Positions 1-8,763 are shown, counted from the stretch's first letter. The stretch is 64,000 bases of DNA from Flavobacterium sp. KACC 22761 (GCF_034058155.1 NZ_CP139148.1:744001-808000); one strand, 5' to 3'. A program made the numbers and translations. Notes: a model not told the origin generated them from the sequence alone.

Positions 1-933
1 AAAAGCTATTTTAACCCGCTTGCAGTACAAAATATCAAACATGGCGAAGAGTTTTTTGTGATTGATGCCGAGTTAGACAAAAACGAGAGAACTGAGCAAA
101 TTGTCTGTAGTTTAAAAAAAGGACAGAAAAAGGTTTTAAAACGAAATGGAAAAGCTTACGACAAATTTTCAGATCATATAGGATTTATTCCGTTAGTAAT
201 TATCTCACCGGCCGATCGTGATTTGATTGTGGAAGGGAGCGAAACACGCCGTAAATTTATGGATAGTGTGATTTCACAACTTGATTCGGCTTATCTGCAC
301 GAATTAATCAACTACCAAAAAGTAATTACACAGCGAAATGCACTTTTAAAATATTTTGCGCTCAATCATACTTTTGACAATGATACCTTATCTATATATA
401 ATGAGCAACTAAACGAGTACGGAAAATCGATTTTTGAAAAGCGAAAAAATTTCCTCGAGCAGTTTATACCTATATTTAATAGACATCATCAAGCTATAAC
501 AGGATCTGAAGAAAGCGTTCAATTAGTCTATGAAAGTCATTTGTTTGAAAAAGAACTTTTGACTCTTTTACAAGAAAACATCAACAAAGATCGCGCACTG
601 CAATATACAAATGTCGGAATCCACAAAGACGATTTGTCTTTTGAAATTGATTCTCATCCAATAAAAAAATTCGGATCGCAAGGACAGCAAAAGTCTTTTT
701 TGATTGCCTTAAAACTGGCTCAATTTGAATTTCTGAAAAAACAAAGCGGCGTAAAACCAATTCTTTTGTTTGATGATATTTTTGACAAACTAGACGAAAC
801 GCGTGTTGCCAAAATTGTCGAAATGGTAAATAGCGAAACGTTTGGACAGCTTTTTATTTCGGACACGCATCCAGAAAGAACCGAAGCGATTGTAAAATCG
901 ACGCACCAAACGTATAAGATATTTAATTTGTAA
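1..933 (+). CDS. recF: DNA replication/repair protein RecF, 5'-truncated
   Basis: RecF is an SMC-like ATPase that helps load RecA onto gapped DNA during recombinational repair. The reading frame is open from base 1, so the N-terminus with the Walker A loop lies outside the window; about 310 of roughly 360 residues are present. Visible marks are the segment [20 protein letters not shown], typical of RecF, the ABC signature-like [16 protein letters not shown], and the Walker B/D-loop run [15 protein letters not shown] near the C-terminus. A GTG at base 58 could be mistaken for a start, but conserved sequence continues upstream of it. The family call is secure. The gene is followed by a palindromic intergenic repeat, not by a clear U-tract terminator. 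Confidence 0.95.
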   Translation, partial: KSYFNPLAVQNIKHGEEFFVIDAELDKNERTEQIVCSLKKGQKKVLKRNGKAYDKFSDHIGFIPLVIISPADRDLIVEGSETRRKFMDSVISQLDSAYLHELINYQKVITQRNALLKYFALNHTFDNDTLSIYNEQLNEYGKSIFEKRKNFLEQFIPIFNRHHQAITGSEESVQLVYESHLFEKELLTLLQENINKDRALQYTNVGIHKDDLSFEIDSHPIKKFGSQGQQKSFLIALKLAQFEFLKKQSGVKPILLFDDIFDKLDETRVAKIVEMVNSETFGQLFISDTHPERTEAIVKSTHQTYKIFNL

Positions 934-944
934 AGGTGTTTTTT

Positions 945-1038
945 GCCACGAATTGCACAAATTTCCACGAATTAAAACTTTGACAAAGTTGATTGATATG
1001 TAATAAAAAAATTAGTGTAAATTCGTGCAATTAGTGGC
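945..1038. repeat. Palindromic intergenic repeat, family A copy 1
   Basis: The left end reads GCCACGAATTGCACAAATT and the right end AATTCGTGCAATTAGTGGC, an imperfect inverted repeat filling most of the space between recF and the next gene. Related copies start at 1765, 2901, 4081 and 24529. Confidence 0.8.
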
Positions 1039-1074
1039 AACCTTAAAAATAACTGCAATCAAAAAACACAGCAT

Positions 1075-1752
1075 ATGTTAGCGAAAGAATCATTGCAATT
1101 TTTAGACGATTTAAAAAAGAACAATAACCGAGAATGGTTTCAAGAGAACAAAAAGCGTTATGAAGTTTTCAAGAAAGACTATCACCAATTGGTAAGTGAT
1201 TTTCTTGACGCCATGAAGCCGCTTGATCCTTCATTAGAATTGTTGGAAGTAAAAAACTGCACTTTCAGAATTAATCGTGATATTCGTTTTTCTAAAGACA
1301 AATCACCTTATAAAGCGCATTTGGGAATCTGGATGTCTGGCGGAACAAAAGGCTTAAACCGTGCTGGATATTATGTTCATATTGAAAAAGGCGCAAGTTT
1401 TATTGCCGGCGGATTTTATTCTCCCGAGTCGGAAGATTTAAAGAAAGTTCGTAAAGAAATTGGATTTTTCTATGATGATTTACAAGAAATCTTAAACAAC
1501 AAGAACTTCAAAAAAGAGTTTGGAAGTTTAGATTTCAACGAAAATAATTCTTTAAAAAGCATGCCTCGTGGTTACGAAAAAGACCATCCTGCAGCCGAGT
1601 TTTTAAAATTGAAAAGTTTCACAGCGACTCAGGTTTACAATGTTTCTGAAGTGATGGAAAAAGATTTCGTAAAAAAGATAAGTCAAAAGCTTATTGCTCT
1701 AAAGCCACTTAACGAATTTATAAATCGAGCTTTAGATACTGAAGAATTCTAA
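1075..1752 (+). CDS. DUF2461 (TIGR02453-type) family protein
   Basis: Conserved protein of unknown function, 225 residues, the usual family length. Recognisable family marks, in order, are an early NNNREWFQENK segment, the strongly conserved RINRDIRFSKDKSPYKAHLG block near residues 65-85, a YYVHIEKG block and, further on, MPRGYEKDHPAAEFLKLKSF. No signal peptide or membrane segment is seen, so it is probably cytoplasmic. The ATG used lies directly before the conserved N-terminus. It is flanked on both sides by palindromic repeats, so it may not share a tight operon with recF or the glycosyltransferase. No biochemical role is established for the family, and I do not assign one. Confidence 0.85.
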   Translation: MLAKESLQFLDDLKKNNNREWFQENKKRYEVFKKDYHQLVSDFLDAMKPLDPSLELLEVKNCTFRINRDIRFSKDKSPYKAHLGIWMSGGTKGLNRAGYYVHIEKGASFIAGGFYSPESEDLKKVRKEIGFFYDDLQEILNNKNFKKEFGSLDFNENNSLKSMPRGYEKDHPAAEFLKLKSFTATQVYNVSEVMEKDFVKKISQKLIALKPLNEFINRALDTEEF

Positions 1753-1764
1753 AAAAGATTAGAT

Positions 1765-1824
1765 CGCCACGAATTTCACGAATTTACACAAATTTATTAG
1801 TAGAAATTCGTGAAATTCGTGGCG
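1765..1824. repeat. Palindromic intergenic repeat, family A copy 2 (perfect arms)
   Basis: Two perfect 21-bp arms, 1765-1785 and 1804-1824, starting CGCCACGAATTTCACG and ending in its reverse complement, around an 18-bp loop. It would form a very stable hairpin in RNA from either strand. No U-tract follows, so it is not a standard terminator. Confidence 0.9.
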
Positions 1825-1839
1825 GAAAAACTTTTATAA

Positions 1840-2886
1840 ATGAATAGGAAAATACTTTTTCTTGGAGAATCTTATCGTGCCGATGCCATCACTTGGATGA
1901 AAGGCCTGAAGGAATTTGGCGATTTTGAAATCATTACCTGGGAACTTCAAACTTCAAACAATCAGCGATTCAAACGTATTTTAGAATATTTCTTCGCTCC
2001 TATTTCCATTCGAAAAATCATCAAAAAAGAAAAACCAGACATGGTGATTGCTGAACGAACTACCAGTTATGGCTTTCTTGCTGCAATCTCTGGATCTAAA
2101 GCCATCGCAATCGCACAGCAAGGCCGAACTGATTTATGGCCAGAAGAGTCTAAATTATATCCTTTTAAAAAATTCATCCAGAAATATGCTTTCAAAAAAG
2201 CGCATTTAATTCATGCTTGGGGACCTGTAATGGCAATTCACATGAAAGCATCTGGCGTTGATATGAACAAAGTTTTAGTTCTTCCGAAAGGAATTGATTT
2301 ATCGCTTTTTACGCCATCAACCAATAATTCAAACAAAATTGAAGCCATTGTAACGCGTTCGTTGCAACCGGAATATCGTCATGATTATATTTTAAAAGCT
2401 TTCGGAATTTTGAATCAAAAAGGAATTGATTTTTCTTTGACAATTGTTGGCGACGGAAACAGATTGCAATTTTTAAAAGATTTAGCTACAGCACTTCAAA
2501 TCGAAAACAAAGTCATTTTTACAGGTAGAATTCCAAATACCGAACTTCCTAAATTATTGCAGCAATCCAACATTTACATCAGTATGCCAATTACTGAAGG
2601 TGTTTCGGCATCTTTGTTTGAAGCAATGGCTTGTAATTGCTACCCTATAGTTTCTGATATTCCAGGAAACCAAAGCTGGATCAAACATCGCGAAAACGGA
2701 CAATTAATTAAAATTGACAATATCGAAATGCTAGCTGAAGAATTAATATGGTCTTTTCAAAATGCTGAATCTCGAAACGAAGCAATTATTCGAAACAGAA
2801 AATTTGTAGAGGAAAATGCGAATTATGATAGTAATATGAAGGTTATTTCAGAGAAATATCATGAGTTGTTAGATTCTCGAAAGTGA
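1840..2886 (+). CDS. Glycosyltransferase family 4 (GT-B fold)
   Basis: Probable cytoplasmic sugar transferase with two Rossmann-like halves, 348 residues. The C-terminal half carries the nucleotide-sugar-binding signature: VTRSLQPEYRHDYILKAF, then IVGDGNRLQFLKDLA, FTGRIPNTELPKLLQQSNIY and finally EGVSASLFEAMAC, which contains the E-x7-E motif of GT4 enzymes. No membrane segment is obvious. The acceptor and donor sugars cannot be read from sequence, and no polysaccharide cluster surrounds it. The next gene is murB, beyond a repeat. The ATG start directly follows the repeat at 1765-1824. Confidence 0.88.
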   Translation: MNRKILFLGESYRADAITWMKGLKEFGDFEIITWELQTSNNQRFKRILEYFFAPISIRKIIKKEKPDMVIAERTTSYGFLAAISGSKAIAIAQQGRTDLWPEESKLYPFKKFIQKYAFKKAHLIHAWGPVMAIHMKASGVDMNKVLVLPKGIDLSLFTPSTNNSNKIEAIVTRSLQPEYRHDYILKAFGILNQKGIDFSLTIVGDGNRLQFLKDLATALQIENKVIFTGRIPNTELPKLLQQSNIYISMPITEGVSASLFEAMACNCYPIVSDIPGNQSWIKHRENGQLIKIDNIEMLAEELIWSFQNAESRNEAIIRNRKFVEENANYDSNMKVISEKYHELLDSRK

Positions 2887-2900
2887 TCAAAAAAAAGTTA

Positions 2901-2964
2901 GCCACAGATTATTTCAATTAACACAGATTTTCAAAAATCTTTTCAATCTGTGTTAATCTGTGGC
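2901..2964. repeat. Palindromic intergenic repeat, family A copy 3
   Basis: A diverged version: GCCACAGATT at the left and AATCTGTGGC at the right, with an inner ACACAGATT/AATCTGTGT pair. It is followed at 2975-3015 by a second repeat type containing CTTTGTGTCTTTGCGG. Both lie in the long spacer upstream of murB. Confidence 0.8.
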
Positions 2965-3030
2965 AAAAAATCTTAGTGAACTTTACGCAAAACTTTGTGT
3001 CTTTGCGGTTAAACCAAAAATTATAATCCT

Positions 3031-3038
3031 TACTTTTG
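3031..3038 (+). promoter_or_regulatory. Predicted -7 element of the murB promoter
   Basis: TACTTTTG matches the Bacteroidota -7 consensus TAnnTTTG, 26 bp before the murB ATG at 3065. A TTG at 3003-3005 is rather far away (25 bp), so the -33 box is uncertain. The position argues against upstream starts such as the in-frame ATG at 2960. Confidence 0.55.
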
Positions 3039-3064
3039 AACTCAGATTAAAAAGCCTTTTATAT

Positions 3065-4078
3065 ATGGAAATCCAATCCAATTTTTCTTTAAAAAAATAC
3101 AACACTTTTGGCATTGAAGCAAGTGCTAAACAATTCGTTGCCGTTCATTCTATTGCCGAATTGAAAACCATTTTAGAAGAAAACAAAAACGAAAAAAAGT
3201 TTATTCTTGGTGGCGGAAGCAATATGCTTTTAACGCAAGACATTGACGCTTTGGTGATTCATATTGATTTAAAAGGAAAAGAAATAATTAAAGAAGATGA
3301 TGATTTTGTTTGGGTTAAAAGTCAGGCGGGCGAAACTTGGCATGATTTCGTTCTTTGGACGATCGATAACAATTTCGGCGGATTAGAGAATATGTCTTTG
3401 ATTCCTGGAAATGTTGGCACAACTCCAGTTCAAAATATTGGCGCATACGGAACCGAAATTAAAGACACGTTTGTTTCTTGTGAAGCAATGAATATTGCCA
3501 CTCAAGAAATGAAAACTTTCAATAACGCAGAATGCAATTTTGGCTATCGCGAAAGCATCTTCAAACACGAAGTAAAAGACCAATATATTATTACTTCGGT
3601 TATTTTTAAATTGACGAAACGCAATCATAAAATCAATACTTCTTACGGAGATATTTTGGCAGAATTGGCTAAAAACAATATTTCTGAACCAACATTAAAA
3701 GATGTCAGCAATGCGGTAATCGCCATTAGACAAAGCAAATTGCCAGATCCGAAAGAATTAGGAAATAGCGGAAGTTTCTTCAAAAATCCTATTTTACTCA
3801 AATCTGATTTTGAGAAAATCCATCAAAAATTCCCAGAAATGAAATTCTACGAAGTTTCAGAAACGGAAGTAAAAGTTCCTGCAGGTTGGCTGATCGAACA
3901 AGCTGGTTTTAAAGGAAAACGTTTTGGCGATGCCGGAGTTCATAAAAATCAAGCTTTGGTTTTAGTGAATTACGGAAATGCGACAGGACAAGAAATTTTA
4001 GCCGTTTCAAAAGAAGTACAAAAAACTGTTTTCGAAAAATTCGGAATTCAGATTGAAGCAGAAGTCAATGTGATTTAA
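3065..4078 (+). CDS. murB: UDP-N-acetylenolpyruvoylglucosamine reductase MurB
   Basis: FAD enzyme that reduces UDP-GlcNAc-enolpyruvate to UDP-MurNAc with NADPH, a committed cytoplasmic step of peptidoglycan synthesis. From ATG 3065 it has 337 residues. Visible motifs are the FAD-binding FILGGGSNMLLT, the SLIPGNVGTTPVQNIGAYG loop, FGYRESIFK with the conserved Arg, the catalytic Ser region GNSGSFFKNP, and the C-terminal Glu in EAEVNVI. An in-frame ATG at 2960 would add 35 residues, but they are translated from intergenic repeats and lie upstream of the predicted -7 box at 3031, so I reject that start. It is a single-copy housekeeping gene flanked by repeats. Confidence 0.96.
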   Translation: MEIQSNFSLKKYNTFGIEASAKQFVAVHSIAELKTILEENKNEKKFILGGGSNMLLTQDIDALVIHIDLKGKEIIKEDDDFVWVKSQAGETWHDFVLWTIDNNFGGLENMSLIPGNVGTTPVQNIGAYGTEIKDTFVSCEAMNIATQEMKTFNNAECNFGYRESIFKHEVKDQYIITSVIFKLTKRNHKINTSYGDILAELAKNNISEPTLKDVSNAVIAIRQSKLPDPKELGNSGSFFKNPILLKSDFEKIHQKFPEMKFYEVSETEVKVPAGWLIEQAGFKGKRFGDAGVHKNQALVLVNYGNATGQEILAVSKEVQKTVFEKFGIQIEAEVNVI

Positions 4079-4080
4079 AA

Positions 4081-4137
4081 CACAAATTTCACAAATTAAC
4101 ACGAATTTTATTGGTGAAAATTCGTGAAATTAGTGGC
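4081..4137. repeat. Palindromic intergenic repeat, family A copy 4
   Basis: It begins four bases after the murB stop codon, with CACAAATTTCACAAATTAAC at the left and AAATTCGTGAAATTAGTGGC at the right. The arms are less perfect than in copy 2 but belong to the same family. Confidence 0.75.
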
Positions 4138-4151
4138 AAAAAAAAACACAG

Positions 4152-4766
4152 ATGTACACTCCAGACTTATACAAAAACGAGAATCAGGAAGAAATCAGAG
4201 CTTTTCTAAAAGAAAACAGCTTCGGAATCTTGATTAATCAAACTAACGGAAAATTATGCGCAACTCATATTCCGATAGAACTGGAATTGAACTCTGAGGG
4301 AAAAGAAATTTTGCAGGGACATATTTCAAAACTGAATCCGCAAGCAGAAGGTTTTAAAGAAAATGATCAGGTTTTAGCCGTTTTTACAGGTCCGCATAGT
4401 TATATTTCTTCATCATGGTACGATCATGAGAATGTGCCAACTTGGAATTATATAGCCGTACATGTTTATGGCAAAATCAAGATTGTAGATTATGAAACTT
4501 CGGTAGAACAATTAAAGAAATTGGTTGACAAATACGAAGCAAATTCTGAAAAGCCAATCCGAGTTGAAGATTTATCAGAAAAAACAATGCGTGAAGCTCG
4601 AGGAATCTATGGTTTTGAGATTGAAATAAGTGAAATTCAAGCCACTAAAAAACTATCTCAAAATCGAGATGATTTTAATTATAAAAACATAATTTCGGAA
4701 TTAGAAAAAACCGAAAACCCTCAGGCTATTGCTGTTGCGAAAGAAATGTCAAAATGCCGAAAGTAA
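4152..4766 (+). CDS. PaiB-like FMN-binding protein
   Basis: Member of the FMN-binding split-barrel family named after Bacillus PaiB, often annotated as a negative transcriptional regulator, 204 residues. The start MYTPDLYK and the central GPHSYISSSWY...VPTWNYIAVHVYG block are typical, as is KLSQNR near residue 170. The fold resembles flavin reductases and pyridoxamine-phosphate oxidases. The family's regulatory role is known mainly from Bacillus, so its function here is open. It follows murB after a repeat, and a separate promoter lies downstream, so it is probably transcribed with or after murB and not with the next gene. Confidence 0.85.
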   Translation: MYTPDLYKNENQEEIRAFLKENSFGILINQTNGKLCATHIPIELELNSEGKEILQGHISKLNPQAEGFKENDQVLAVFTGPHSYISSSWYDHENVPTWNYIAVHVYGKIKIVDYETSVEQLKKLVDKYEANSEKPIRVEDLSEKTMREARGIYGFEIEISEIQATKKLSQNRDDFNYKNIISELEKTENPQAIAVAKEMSKCRK

Positions 4767-4780
4767 ATTGGTTTTAGACA

Positions 4781-4810
4781 TTGAAAATTAGGAATTCATA
4801 AGTACATTTG
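4781..4810 (+). promoter_or_regulatory. Promoter for the glycosyltransferase/sigma-factor unit
   Basis: TTG at 4781-4783, a 19-bp spacer and TACATTTG at 4803-4810 match the Bacteroidota housekeeping consensus. The ATG is 40 bp downstream. Confidence 0.7.
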
Positions 4811-4849
4811 CACTCGCAAGATTCAGAAATTAAAAGATATTAAAATCAG

Positions 4850-5956
4850 ATGCTTACAATTTTATTTTACGTTTTTATTGCTATCGTTGTCGTACAACTT
4901 TTTTATTACTTAGGTGTTTTTGGAAAGTTTGCTTTCGCTAAACAACAAGAAGTTACACCCAAAAAACTTCCAGTTTCAGTAATTGTCTGTGCTAAAAACG
5001 AAGAAGAAAACGTAAAAAAATTTATACCGCTATTAGCCGAACAAGATTATCCAGATTTTGAAATTGTTTTAATTGATGATGCTTCAAGAGATGAAACCTT
5101 AGAAGTTTTTGAAGAATTTGAACAGCAATATTCAAATATCCGATTAGTGAAAGTTGAAAACAACGAAGCTTTCTGGGGAAACAAAAAATACGCACTGACA
5201 CTAGGAATCAAAGCTTCTAAAAAAGAATACCTATTATTTACAGACGCTGATTGTTATCCAACATCAAAAAACTGGATTACATCAATGACTTCACAATTTA
5301 CCATGAACAAAACTATTGTTTTGGGTTATGGAGGTTACGAAAAAATCGAACGTTCGTTATTAAACAAAATCATTCGTTTTGAAACGGTTTTAACAGCAGT
5401 TCAATATTTGTCTTGGGCAAAAATTGGTTTGCCTTATATGGGAGTTGGACGAAATTTAGCTTATAAAAAAGAAGAATTCTTTAAGGTAAATGGTTTTATT
5501 GATCATATTCAGGTGCGTTCTGGCGACGACGACTTGTTTATCAACCAAGCAGCGAGTAAAGAAAACACAACAATTTCATACAATCCTGAAAGTTTTACTT
5601 ATTCGAAACCAAAGGAATCTTATAAAGAATGGTTCAGCCAAAAAAGAAGACATGTTTCGACAGCGGAATATTATAAGTTTTTTGACAAAATGCAATTAGG
5701 CATTTTTTACACCTCACAATTATTCTTCTTTTTATTAGTTATACTTTTATTGTCTTTCCAATTTCAATGGATTGCAGTATTGGCAATATTGGCAACACGT
5801 TACACCGTTGCGTGGACTGTAATGGGATTTTCGGCTGGAAAACTTAAAGAAAAAGATTTAAAAATTTGGTTTCCTGTTGTAGAGATAGTGCTGATATTCA
5901 CACAAATTAATATCTTTATATCTAATATCTTTTCAAAACCGGTACATTGGAAATAA
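4850..5956 (+). CDS. Membrane glycosyltransferase family 2
   Basis: Processive-type GT-A transferase, 368 residues, inner membrane. One N-terminal helix (about residues 2-22) precedes a cytoplasmic GT2 domain with SVIVCAKNEEENV, VLIDDASRDET and the metal-binding LLFTDADCYP. Further motifs are SGDDDLFINQ and QKRRH, the usual Q/RxxRW-like acceptor-site element. Two or more C-terminal helices follow (about residues 284-310 and 340-360). It resembles enzymes that glycosylate lipids or extend surface polymers, but the substrate is unknown. The gene overlaps the following sigma-factor gene by 10 bp and has its own promoter at 4781-4810. Confidence 0.88.
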   Translation: MLTILFYVFIAIVVVQLFYYLGVFGKFAFAKQQEVTPKKLPVSVIVCAKNEEENVKKFIPLLAEQDYPDFEIVLIDDASRDETLEVFEEFEQQYSNIRLVKVENNEAFWGNKKYALTLGIKASKKEYLLFTDADCYPTSKNWITSMTSQFTMNKTIVLGYGGYEKIERSLLNKIIRFETVLTAVQYLSWAKIGLPYMGVGRNLAYKKEEFFKVNGFIDHIQVRSGDDDLFINQAASKENTTISYNPESFTYSKPKESYKEWFSQKRRHVSTAEYYKFFDKMQLGIFYTSQLFFFLLVILLLSFQFQWIAVLAILATRYTVAWTVMGFSAGKLKEKDLKIWFPVVEIVLIFTQINIFISNIFSKPVHWK

Positions 5957-6498
5957 ATTCTAAAATAGAAAAAGCAAAAAAAGGCGATCAGATCGCCTTT
6001 ACTTTTTTATTAGATTTTTATTGGAATGAAGTTTACGGCTTTATGCTGAAACGCACCGAAAACGAAACCATTGCTGAAGACATTACAATTGAAACTTTCT
6101 CAAAAGCTTTCGACAAAATTGCCACTTACAATTCTGAATTCAAATTCAATACTTGGCTCATCAGTATTGCAAAAAATGTTTACATTGATATTCTTCGAAA
6201 AAAGAAATCAAGCCTTTTTATTGAAATTACCGATAGCGAAGATCAACAGGCATACAATATCGCCGACCCTACTCCATCTGCAGAAGATGCATTAATTAAA
6301 GAGCAAAATCTATCCCGTTTGCTTTTATGCATCAAAGAATTAAAACCCCACTACCAAGAAGTTATTCAGTTACGTTATTTTCAAGAAATGTCTTATCAGG
6401 AAATTGCAACTAAAATCGATGAGCCTTTAAGCAATGTAAAGGTAAAGCTTTTGCGTGCTAAAAAATTATTGGCAGAAATTATCGAACGTAACAGATAA
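5947..6498 (+). CDS. RNA polymerase sigma factor, sigma-70/ECF family
   Basis: ECF-type sigma factor of 183 residues. Region 2 is seen in AEDITIETFSKAFDKI and FNTWLISIAKNVYIDILRKK; region 4 in LKPHYQEVIQLRYFQEMSYQ and the helix-turn-helix that follows. The only plausible start is TTG at 5947, inside the last codons of the upstream glycosyltransferase, because the next in-frame ATG lies within region 2. This gives a 10-bp overlap and suggests translational coupling. No anti-sigma gene is adjacent. A TonB gene follows 156 bp later, but a regulatory link is only a guess. Confidence 0.9.
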   Translation: MEINSKIEKAKKGDQIAFTFLLDFYWNEVYGFMLKRTENETIAEDITIETFSKAFDKIATYNSEFKFNTWLISIAKNVYIDILRKKKSSLFIEITDSEDQQAYNIADPTPSAEDALIKEQNLSRLLLCIKELKPHYQEVIQLRYFQEMSYQEIATKIDEPLSNVKVKLLRAKKLLAEIIERNR

Positions 6499-6654
6499 TT
6501 TATTATCTTTAAGAAAAGATTACAGTATTATCAAACTTTTTCTTAAAAAAATAATTATCTAACACACTAAAACAACAACTTCTACGTTGTTTGCTAAAAC
6601 CCAAACCCTATTCGCGTATGATTTAAAGTTACTTAACCTTAAAATCCAAAAATC

Positions 6655-7479
6655 ATGTCAAAATCAAGCATCTATGAAAGCAAGTGGACCGATCTTGTTT
6701 TCGAAAACAAAAACAAAGAGTACGGAGCGTATCAATTACGCCAAGAAAATCCTAGAACTACAATTAATGCCTTATTTATCGCATTGTTGTTAATAACCGC
6801 CTTAGGAAGCGCATCGATGCTGATTAATAAGTTAAAAACACATGAAATCGTCGAACATGAAATACCACCGGGACCTTTAACACCAGTTAAAATCACGCCA
6901 GATTTGGTAAAACCTGTACCACCTGCACCAGTTGCACCTCCAGCCCAAAGTGCTCCAGCTGCACCATCGATCAATACGCAGTTGGTAAACCCAGTGGTTA
7001 CTGTGGCTTCTCAGGCTACACCAGACATTGCAACAAATACTGAAAACCATACAGTTGTAGACAACGCAACACCTGGTGATGGAACAATTTCAAATACACT
7101 ACCGGGAAGCAACGGTGGAGAAGGAACTATTGCAGATCCTGCTCCGGTAGACAATAGCCCTGTAATTGCAGCAGCATTAGACAAAATGCCAAGTTTTCCT
7201 GGAGGAATGGACAAGTTTTACAGCTATGTTGGAAATAATTTTAAGAGACCAGAACTAGATGCCGAAATGACTCTTAAAGTGTATGTTTCTTTTGTAATTG
7301 AAAAAGATGGCTCAATAACTGACATCATGGTACAAAAAGATCCAGGTTATGGAATGGGTAAAGAAGCTATCAGAGTTTTAAAATCATTAAAAACAAAATG
7401 GACTCCGGGTATTTTAAATGGAAAACCTGTTAGAACAGCATATAATCTTCCGATCACAATTAAAACACAACCGGAATAA
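6655..7479 (+). CDS. Energy transducer TonB
   Basis: Couples the proton-motive force (through ExbB/ExbD) to TonB-dependent receptors in the outer membrane. It has 274 residues: a cytoplasmic N-terminus with the Bacteroidota motif FENKNKEYGAYQLR, one membrane helix at about residues 37-58, a Pro-rich periplasmic linker (residues 70-100) followed by a Thr/Asn/Gly-rich stretch, and a C-terminal TonB domain from about residue 180, with MPSFPGGMDKFYSYVGNNF, YVSFVIEKDGSITDIMV and KTKWTPGILNGKPVR. The neighbourhood has no exbBD. A terminator follows, so it ends its transcription unit. Confidence 0.93.
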   Translation: MSKSSIYESKWTDLVFENKNKEYGAYQLRQENPRTTINALFIALLLITALGSASMLINKLKTHEIVEHEIPPGPLTPVKITPDLVKPVPPAPVAPPAQSAPAAPSINTQLVNPVVTVASQATPDIATNTENHTVVDNATPGDGTISNTLPGSNGGEGTIADPAPVDNSPVIAAALDKMPSFPGGMDKFYSYVGNNFKRPELDAEMTLKVYVSFVIEKDGSITDIMVQKDPGYGMGKEAIRVLKSLKTKWTPGILNGKPVRTAYNLPITIKTQPE

Positions 7480-7498
7480 AATAATAATCAAAATACTG

Positions 7499-7526
7499 AA
7501 AGCAGAACTTAGGTTCTGCTTTTTTT
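7499..7526 (+). terminator. Rho-independent terminator after tonB
   Basis: Perfect 8-bp stem AGCAGAAC/GTTCTGCT with a 4-base loop, followed by a run of Ts. Confidence 0.85.
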
Positions 7527-7563
7527 GTTACTTTTAAAAACAGAACTCTTACATCAACTTAGA

Positions 7564-8292
7564 ATGCCTTTCACTTTTTCGCATCCTGCCATTATTCTTC
7601 CGTTTAAGTATTTTCCAAAAAGATGGTTTTCAATGACTGGTCTTGTCATAGGAAGTTTAACTCCGGATTTTGAATATTTTATTCGAATGAAAGTTAAGAG
7701 CATTTACAGCCATACTTTTCTGGGTATTCTTTGGTTTGATTTACCTCTTGCAATTGTCTTGGCTTTTATTTTTCACAATATTGTCCGCAATAGCTTATTT
7801 ATTAATTTGCCAAAACCCTTTCAAAAAAGACTACATTCATTTACAGAATTTAATTGGAATATTCATTTCAAAAAAAGCTGGTTCGTAATACTAATTTCAA
7901 TACTGATTGGAATTATTTCGCATCTTTTTTGGGATGCTTTTACTCATGAACATGGTTATTTTGTGAGTCACATTCCAGATTTAAGTCATTTTATTCTTCT
8001 TTTCGAAAAGAAAATTCCGATTTGGAAAATATTCCAGCATTTGAGCACTTTTATTGGAGGACTTTTTATCCTTTTAGCTTTATTTAAACTTCCTAAAAAC
8101 TCTATTTATATATCTTCCATCAACAAAAAATATTGGATTATACTTTCCATTTCAACAGTTGCAATTTTAATTGTAAGATTTTCAGTTTCTTTTGATATCA
8201 AAGCATTTGGAAATAGAATTGTTTCCTTAATTTCTGCAATTCTAGCTTCCCTGATTTTGACTCCACTTATAATTAAATCAAAAGTCAATTAG
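7564..8292 (+). CDS. DUF4184 family membrane protein
   Basis: Integral membrane protein of unknown function, 242 residues from ATG 7564. The opening MPFTFSHPAIILPFKYFPKR followed by GLVIGSLTPDFEYF is the family hallmark and fixes the start; the open frame extends 13 codons upstream but lies in the tonB terminator. At least five hydrophobic segments are visible, and a conserved SHLFWDAFTHEHGYFV block carries several His/Asp residues suggestive of metal binding, as in related membrane hydrolase-like families. No operon partner is evident. Confidence 0.82.
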   Translation: MPFTFSHPAIILPFKYFPKRWFSMTGLVIGSLTPDFEYFIRMKVKSIYSHTFLGILWFDLPLAIVLAFIFHNIVRNSLFINLPKPFQKRLHSFTEFNWNIHFKKSWFVILISILIGIISHLFWDAFTHEHGYFVSHIPDLSHFILLFEKKIPIWKIFQHLSTFIGGLFILLALFKLPKNSIYISSINKKYWIILSISTVAILIVRFSVSFDIKAFGNRIVSLISAILASLILTPLIIKSKVN

Positions 8293-8321
8293 AAAAATTA
8301 ACAAAATCAATTACTTTTGTC

Positions 8322-8329
8322 CTTCTTAA
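8322..8329 (+). promoter_or_regulatory. Predicted -7 element before the PH-domain gene
   Basis: TACTTTTG fits TAnnTTTG, 39 bp before the ATG. No convincing TTG lies at the right distance. Confidence 0.45.
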
Positions 8330-8368
8330 AAAAGGCAAAACATTTACACTAAAACTAAAAACTAAAAA

Positions 8369-8749
8369 ATGGGAATATTTTCTGCTCTTATGGGCAACGC
8401 AGGAACTGTCAGTCAAGAAGATTTGTTTAAAAAATACGGACAGCTTTTAACCGATAACGAAGAAATTGAAATGGGTTTCAAATTGATTCGCGACACTTTT
8501 ATCTTCACTAATAAAAGATTAATTCTGGTTGATGTTCAAGGAATCACAGGAAGTAAAACCGAATACAAATCAATTGCTTACAAAAGCATCACTCGTTTTA
8601 GCATTGAAACTGCCGGAACTTTTGATTTGGATGCCGAATTGAAAATCTGGGTTTCTAGCGAATTAAACCCTAGCATTGTAAAACAATTCAACAAATCTGT
8701 AAACGTATATGATGTTCAGAAAGTTTTGGCACATCACGTTTTAAGATAA
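8369..8749 (+). CDS. Bacterial PH-domain protein
   Basis: Small 126-residue soluble protein of the bacterial pleckstrin-homology family (PF08000 type). Typical elements are LTDNEEIEMGFKLIRDTFIF, TNKRLILVDVQGITGSKTEY, the KSITRFSIETAGTFDLDAEL strand pair and the C-terminal helix NVYDVQKVLAHHVL. The molecular role is not known for most members; a membrane or protein-scaffold role is often supposed. The gene stands alone between a promoter and a two-way terminator. Confidence 0.85.
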   Translation: MGIFSALMGNAGTVSQEDLFKKYGQLLTDNEEIEMGFKLIRDTFIFTNKRLILVDVQGITGSKTEYKSIAYKSITRFSIETAGTFDLDAELKIWVSSELNPSIVKQFNKSVNVYDVQKVLAHHVLR

Positions 8750-8763
8750 TCTATTTCATAAAC

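Noticed and set aside
2960..3064. N-terminal extension of MurB from ATG 2960
   Set aside because: The extra 35 residues are translated from intergenic repeats and lie upstream of the -7 box at 3031; MurB proteins begin near residue 1 of the 3065 start.
945..4137. CRISPR-like repeat array
   Set aside because: The repeats are palindromes in separate gene gaps, of unequal length, with genes (not spacers) between them, and no cas genes occur in the window.
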